In this document: one piece after another, positions 15,604 to 18,401 of the stretch
How positions within the stretch are numbered: position 1 is the first letter of the stretch
How the letters are laid out: every line of letters starts with the position of its first letter
DNA from: Glaciecola sp. UBA2563
GTDB taxonomy: Bacteria; Pseudomonadota; Gammaproteobacteria; Enterobacterales; Alteromonadaceae
Assembly (NCBI GenBank): GCA_002340325.1
Contig: DDLV01000161.1
Coordinates: 1-18,401, forward strand
Direction: 5' to 3'
Length of the DNA stretch: 18,401 nt
The notes under the pieces: generated by a model
What the model was told of the DNA's origin: nothing
The model's input: only the letters and a program-made list of their open reading frames with translations
Database searches by the model: none
Program-made: the position numbers and the translations under genes

Positions 15604-15996
15604 ATGCTGGTTCACTCATCCGAACTTTCAACAAAACAAAAATATTTGAGATTTATAGCGGTTGCCCAGTTGGTGCCCAAAGGCTGTGTCGCTACCTATT
15701 CACAAGTTGCTTTTATGGCGGATTTACCGGGTAGAGCGCGAATGGTTGGAAAAGCACTCGGATGTACTATGGCAACTGACGCAACTCCGTGGCATCGAAT
15801 TATACGCGCAGATGGCCGAATTGCTTTCGCAGCAGAAACATTACATTTTGTCGAACAATACAAGCGTTTAACAGAGGAGAATGTTGTCGTTAGAAATGGC
15901 AGGGTTAATCTTAAATACTTCCAATGGGAACCCGATGCAGATAGTTTTCTCTTAGCATTTTCCAAACAACTCAAGTTAATTATGAAGGAAACTTAA
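15604..15996 (+). CDS. Alkyltransferase-like protein (ATL; MGMT-like DNA base-flipping protein)
   Basis: Binds O6-alkylguanine lesions and flips the base, marking them for nucleotide excision repair instead of removing the alkyl group. The 130-residue protein is close to the C-terminal domain of O6-methylguanine transferases: GCVATYSQVA (Y32 for phosphate rotation), RARMVGKALG (R46 the probable arginine finger) and TPWHRII, where tryptophan 63 replaces the acceptor cysteine of PCHR. This swap is diagnostic of ATL proteins such as E. coli YbaZ, so it should lack alkyl transfer. The C-terminal 40 residues (VNLKYFQWEPDAD and on) form the usual tail. The ATG has no strong ribosome site. Its TAA overlaps the stop of the convergent lrp gene. 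Confidence 0.9.
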   Translation: MLVHSSELSTKQKYLRFIAVAQLVPKGCVATYSQVAFMADLPGRARMVGKALGCTMATDATPWHRIIRADGRIAFAAETLHFVEQYKRLTEENVVVRNGRVNLKYFQWEPDADSFLLAFSKQLKLIMKET

Positions 15997-16472
15997 AGTA
16001 CTTTGATTTTATGACTATCTTTGACCTCTTCCATCACGATGTAAGTGCGCGATTCACTGACCCCAGGTAATCTGAGTAACGTGTCTCCGAGCAGTTTCCG
16101 GTACTTTGAAATATCTGCAACCCTTGCTTTTAATAGGAAATCGAAGTCACCAGAGACTAAATGGCATTCCTGAATATCATCGTCGTTGCTAACGGCAGCA
16201 GAAAATTCTGAGAAGATATCGACTGACGTTTTTACTAGCGTGATCTCAACATACACAAGCATTGCAGCACCGAGCTTTTCTGGATTGAGTTTTGCGTAAT
16301 AACTTAAAATATAGCCTTGCTCTTCCAATCTTCTGACCCTCTCCAGACACGGGCTAGGAGATAATCCTACGCGCTCAGACAGGTCAACATTAGAGATTCG
16401 GCCGTCTTTCTGTAGCTCTGATAAAATTTTTCTATCAATCCGATCCAAGTCTTTTGCTACTTTTTTAATCAA
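15993..16472 (-). CDS. lrp: Leucine-responsive regulatory protein (Lrp)
   Basis: Global amino-acid responsive regulator of 159 residues, similar along its full length to enterobacterial Lrp as I remember it. KDLDRIDRKILSELQKDGRI leads into the helix-turn-helix (about 27-57, NVDLSERVGLSPSPCLERVR). The RAM effector domain follows (about 66-150), with ECHLVSGDFDFLLKARV and LGDTLLRLPGVSESRTYIVM. The start is TTG at 16472, with AAGGA 8 bases upstream; no ATG is available that keeps the N-terminal helix. It is divergent from alanine dehydrogenase, a common arrangement for local Lrp/AsnC regulators. Because the match to true Lrp is so strong it may also act globally. Its stop codon overlaps that of the ATL gene within TTAA at 15993-15996. 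Confidence 0.93.
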   Translation of the reverse strand: MIKKVAKDLDRIDRKILSELQKDGRISNVDLSERVGLSPSPCLERVRRLEEQGYILSYYAKLNPEKLGAAMLVYVEITLVKTSVDIFSEFSAAVSNDDDIQECHLVSGDFDFLLKARVADISKYRKLLGDTLLRLPGVSESRTYIVMEEVKDSHKIKVL

Positions 16473-16500
16473 AATTTTATTCCTTAAAAAATCAGTAATA

Positions 16501-16515
16501 AAAAATATTATTCTT
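16501..16515. promoter_or_regulatory. Predicted Lrp binding site
   Basis: AAAAATATTATTCTT matches the E. coli Lrp consensus YAGHAWATTWTDCTR at 12 of 15 positions. It lies 29 bases from the lrp start and 78 bases from the ald start, in a very AT-rich spacer (16473-16555) where more, weaker sites are likely. Autoregulation of lrp and control of ald are inferred from position. Confidence 0.5.
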
Positions 16516-16592
16516 TATTTAACATTTTTTCAAAATTTAAGTTTCCTTTATTTAACGTACACTACGCAGAAAATCGCGCATGGAGAAAACGT

Positions 16593-17747
16593 ATGATCAT
16601 TGGTGTACCCAAAGAAATAAAAAATCACGAATACAGAGTAGGATTAACGCCAGGAGCGGCGAAGGAATACATATCACATGGCCATCAAGTCCTTATCCAA
16701 CAAAATGCGGGCGCGGATATCGGTTTTACGGATGAAATGTATCAATCAATCGGTGCGAAAATACTGACTACAGCAGACGCAATTTTTTCAGCTGCGGACA
16801 TGATCATCAAAGTAAAAGAGCCGCAGCCAAACGAGTGTAAAATGCTAAGAGAAGATCAAATCCTTTACACATATCTTCACTTGGCACCAGATCCTGTGCA
16901 AACTGACCTTCTAGTTAAATCAGGGGCATCATGTTTAGCATATGAAACCGTGACCGACGTGTCAGGAGCGCTGCCCCTTCTTGCGCCTATGTCGGAAGTT
17001 GCAGGTAGGATGTCGATTCAAGCGGGAGCCTATTTTCTTGAAAAAGCCCATGGTGGTAGCGGCACACTCTTGGGCGGTGTCCCCGGTGTCGAATCAGGAA
17101 ACGTATTAATTTTGGGCGGCGGTGTCGTCGGGACCAATGCTGCTAAAATGGCATTAGGAATGGGTGCTAATGTTACTATCCTTGACCGCTCTTTACCCCG
17201 CCTTAGGCAGTTAGATGATATTTTCAGCGGCAGACTTAATACCGTGTATAGCACAGAAGATGCCATTGAAAAATATACAGCTACCGCAGACTTACTCGTC
17301 GGTGCGGTTTTAATCCCAGGCGCTGAAGCACCCAAGTTAATTACGCGCAATCATTTATCAATGATGAAAAAAGGGTCAGTGCTCGTTGATGTCGCTATCG
17401 ATCAAGGTGGTTGTTTTGAAACATCACGTGCTACGACACACCAAGATCCAGTCTTTATGGTGGATGGCGTCGTTCATTATTGTGTTGCAAATATGCCAGG
17501 TGGCGTTGCACGAACATCTACTTTAGCGCTAAACAACGCGACCCTTCCATTTGGCTTGGCCATTGCGAACAAGGGCTTGAAGACGGCGTTATTAGAGGAC
17601 CCACACTTATTAAATGGATTGAATGTTCATAAAGGTTATGTCACCTACAAGGCCGTAATGGACGCACTTGGTGAGCAATTGAATCTGGTTTATCGACATC
17701 CTGAAGAACTATTTAAAGCCAACAGAAGAACGTTAGCAGCCGTTTAA
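16593..17747 (+). CDS. ald: Alanine dehydrogenase (NAD-dependent)
   Basis: Reversible oxidative deamination of L-alanine to pyruvate and ammonium with NAD, in the cytosol. The protein has 384 residues; the family is typically 370-380. Catalytic and substrate residues fall at the numbers known for the M. tuberculosis enzyme: R15 (EYRVGLTP), K75 (IKVKEP), H96 (YLHLAP) and D270 (DVAIDQGG). The Rossmann loop GGGVVG is at 175-180, with the NAD ribose aspartate in ILDRS (D198). The tail of about a dozen residues after EELF is slightly longer than usual. A good GGAGA site lies 6 bases before the ATG. The TACACT at 16558-16563 is a weak -10, so activation by Lrp is plausible. Confidence 0.97.
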   Translation: MIIGVPKEIKNHEYRVGLTPGAAKEYISHGHQVLIQQNAGADIGFTDEMYQSIGAKILTTADAIFSAADMIIKVKEPQPNECKMLREDQILYTYLHLAPDPVQTDLLVKSGASCLAYETVTDVSGALPLLAPMSEVAGRMSIQAGAYFLEKAHGGSGTLLGGVPGVESGNVLILGGGVVGTNAAKMALGMGANVTILDRSLPRLRQLDDIFSGRLNTVYSTEDAIEKYTATADLLVGAVLIPGAEAPKLITRNHLSMMKKGSVLVDVAIDQGGCFETSRATTHQDPVFMVDGVVHYCVANMPGGVARTSTLALNNATLPFGLAIANKGLKTALLEDPHLLNGLNVHKGYVTYKAVMDALGEQLNLVYRHPEELFKANRRTLAAV

Positions 17748-17762
17748 ATTATTACTTAGGAA

Positions 17763-17806
17763 AGTGCAGTCACTTCAAACTATATGTTAGCGTTGATTCC
17801 TGCACT
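17763..17806. terminator. Weak hairpin downstream of ald
   Basis: AGTGCAG at 17763-17769 pairs with CTGCACT at 17800-17806, a 7-bp stem with a 30-base loop, followed by GTTTT. It lies 16 bases past the ald stop in the gap to the convergent ABM gene. The long loop and short T-run make it a poor intrinsic terminator, and nothing better is visible. Confidence 0.25.
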
Positions 17807-17869
17807 GTTTTGCGAAATAGGTAAAGCTAATGTATTGCCTTATTAAATTCTAGCTTTGGACACTGTATT

Positions 17870-18190
17870 TTAGGGCTTACTATATTCTCGTTCCACTTTA
17901 CAAATCCTAACGGTATAGTCTGAATACCACGTTGCTTTACCTTTCGACTGGGCTTTTTGGTGTTCCAATATATTTCGCCACGCCGCAATTGCATCCATAT
18001 CACGCCAATATGAAACGGTGATCCCGATGTCGTTTCTGGCTGATTCAACGCCAAGAAATCCACGTTGTTGTGATACCAGTTCTAACATCTTTTGCGATGT
18101 CGAATCGTACCCTTCAAGGTTCTCTGACGTCTTTGAAGTAAAAATTACAGCGTAATAAGGAGGGGATGGTGTATTAGCAATATTGGACAT
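17870..18190 (-). CDS. Antibiotic biosynthesis monooxygenase (ABM) domain protein
   Basis: Small dimeric alpha/beta-barrel protein of 106 residues. Family members include cofactor-free quinone-forming monooxygenases, haem-degrading enzymes and many uncharacterised proteins. YYAVIFTSKT forms the first strand, and QQRGFLGVESARNDIGITVSYWRDMDAIAAWR (in two pieces, about 41-72) is the characteristic core. HQKAQSKGKATWYSDY precedes the last strand VRICKVERE. The histidine-rich haem ligands of IsdG-type enzymes are not evident, so I favour the general ABM class. The ATG at 18190 has GAGA about 8 bases upstream. It is convergent with ald, with no visible functional link. Confidence 0.85.
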   Translation of the reverse strand: MSNIANTPSPPYYAVIFTSKTSENLEGYDSTSQKMLELVSQQRGFLGVESARNDIGITVSYWRDMDAIAAWRNILEHQKAQSKGKATWYSDYTVRICKVEREYSKP

Positions 18191-18297
18191 TATTCGGTCT
18201 CTTATAGAATTCTTTATTTAGTATTCGTTCGTTATTACCACTATTTTAATTTGTTCAGCAAAATTCGGTACTTTTTAGTATCATGGAAGAGATAAAA
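18191..18297. promoter_or_regulatory. Short divergent spacer before the right-edge gene
   Basis: AT-rich spacer between the ABM gene and the partial gene at the edge. TAGTAT (18276-18281, 4 of 6) could be a -10 for the plus strand, with TTGTTC (18251-18256) too far (19 bases) to be a good -35. No other structure seen. Confidence 0.2.
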
Positions 18298-18401
18298 ATG
18301 TGGCGTCAGTTCCCTTTATTTATTACTGATATGAACACCGCTCATTTGATTATAGATATAAGTGAATTTAAAGTCGCTGTAAACCCAATCCCTGGGCGCT
18401 C
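18298..18401 (+). CDS. Unrecognised protein, N-terminal fragment cut by window edge
   Basis: A plus-strand frame opens at ATG 18298 with a purine-rich GGAAGAG site just upstream (18285-18291) and stays open to the edge. It gives about 34 residues starting MWRQFPLFITDMNTAHLI. An in-frame ATG at 18283 would add five residues but has no ribosome site. It is divergent from the ABM gene. The fragment is too short for a family call; the reading frame could also be chance. Confidence 0.4.
   Translation, partial: MWRQFPLFITDMNTAHLIIDISEFKVAVNPIPGR

Noticed and set aside
17827..18063. 78-residue minus-strand frame overlapping the ABM gene
   Set aside because: The overlapping ABM frame has clear family motifs; this one does not and runs past its stop.

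Overview
The window looks like chromosome of a marine gammaproteobacterium, most likely in or near the Alteromonadales. This is inferred from the moderate, AT-leaning base composition, a near-enterobacterial Lrp beside an alanine dehydrogenase, a MexE/MexF-type efflux pair, a TRAP transporter, and an FNR-type site. Nothing in the sequence fixes genus or species. There are no rRNA or tRNA genes, CRISPR arrays, phage genes or transposases. The genes are mostly ordinary chromosomal ones with dense, alternating orientation.

Layout. (1) 1-5492: a MexF-type RND permease (minus, running off the left edge) and its MexE-type adaptor. Divergent from them is a MexT-like LysR regulator. The spacer holds an AT-rich promoter and a 163-bp imperfect palindrome. 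(2) 5526-7643: a minus-strand pair, a 2-oxoglutarate/Fe(II) oxygenase of the isopenicillin N synthase type followed by an MFS permease. (3) 7981-10160: an ACT-domain malic enzyme, convergent with an ABC-type membrane domain that has no ATPase. (4) 10161-10628: a stretch with no recognisable gene. (5) 10629-14866: a GNAT acetyltransferase whose natural start appears to be out of frame by one base, an alpha/beta hydrolase, and a complete three-gene TRAP transporter. (6) 14937-15996: a stand-alone BLUF blue-light sensor divergent from an alkyltransferase-like (ATL) DNA-repair protein, with a perfect FNR box in their shared spacer. (7) 15993-17747: lrp divergent from ald, with a good Lrp site between them. 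(8) 17870-18401: an ABM-domain monooxygenase-like protein and the start of an unrecognised gene that leaves the window.

How it fits together. Three local regulatory circuits can be read from gene order plus sites: LysR/MexEF-type efflux, Lrp/alanine dehydrogenase, and a probable FNR class II promoter driving the ATL gene. Malic enzyme and alanine dehydrogenase both feed or drain pyruvate, and TRAP transporters often import organic acids, so the region leans towards C3/C4 acid metabolism. That is context, not proof of a joint pathway.

I did not find a clearly unprecedented multi-gene system. The signals most worth following are the large palindromic element upstream of the LysR gene, the FNR box between the photoreceptor and ATL genes, and the off-frame start of the GNAT gene. 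Several starts were set from the Shine-Dalgarno position rather than from the longest reading frame (2OG oxygenase ATG 7643; TTG starts for the LysR gene, lrp and the hydrolase; GTG for the ABC membrane protein).
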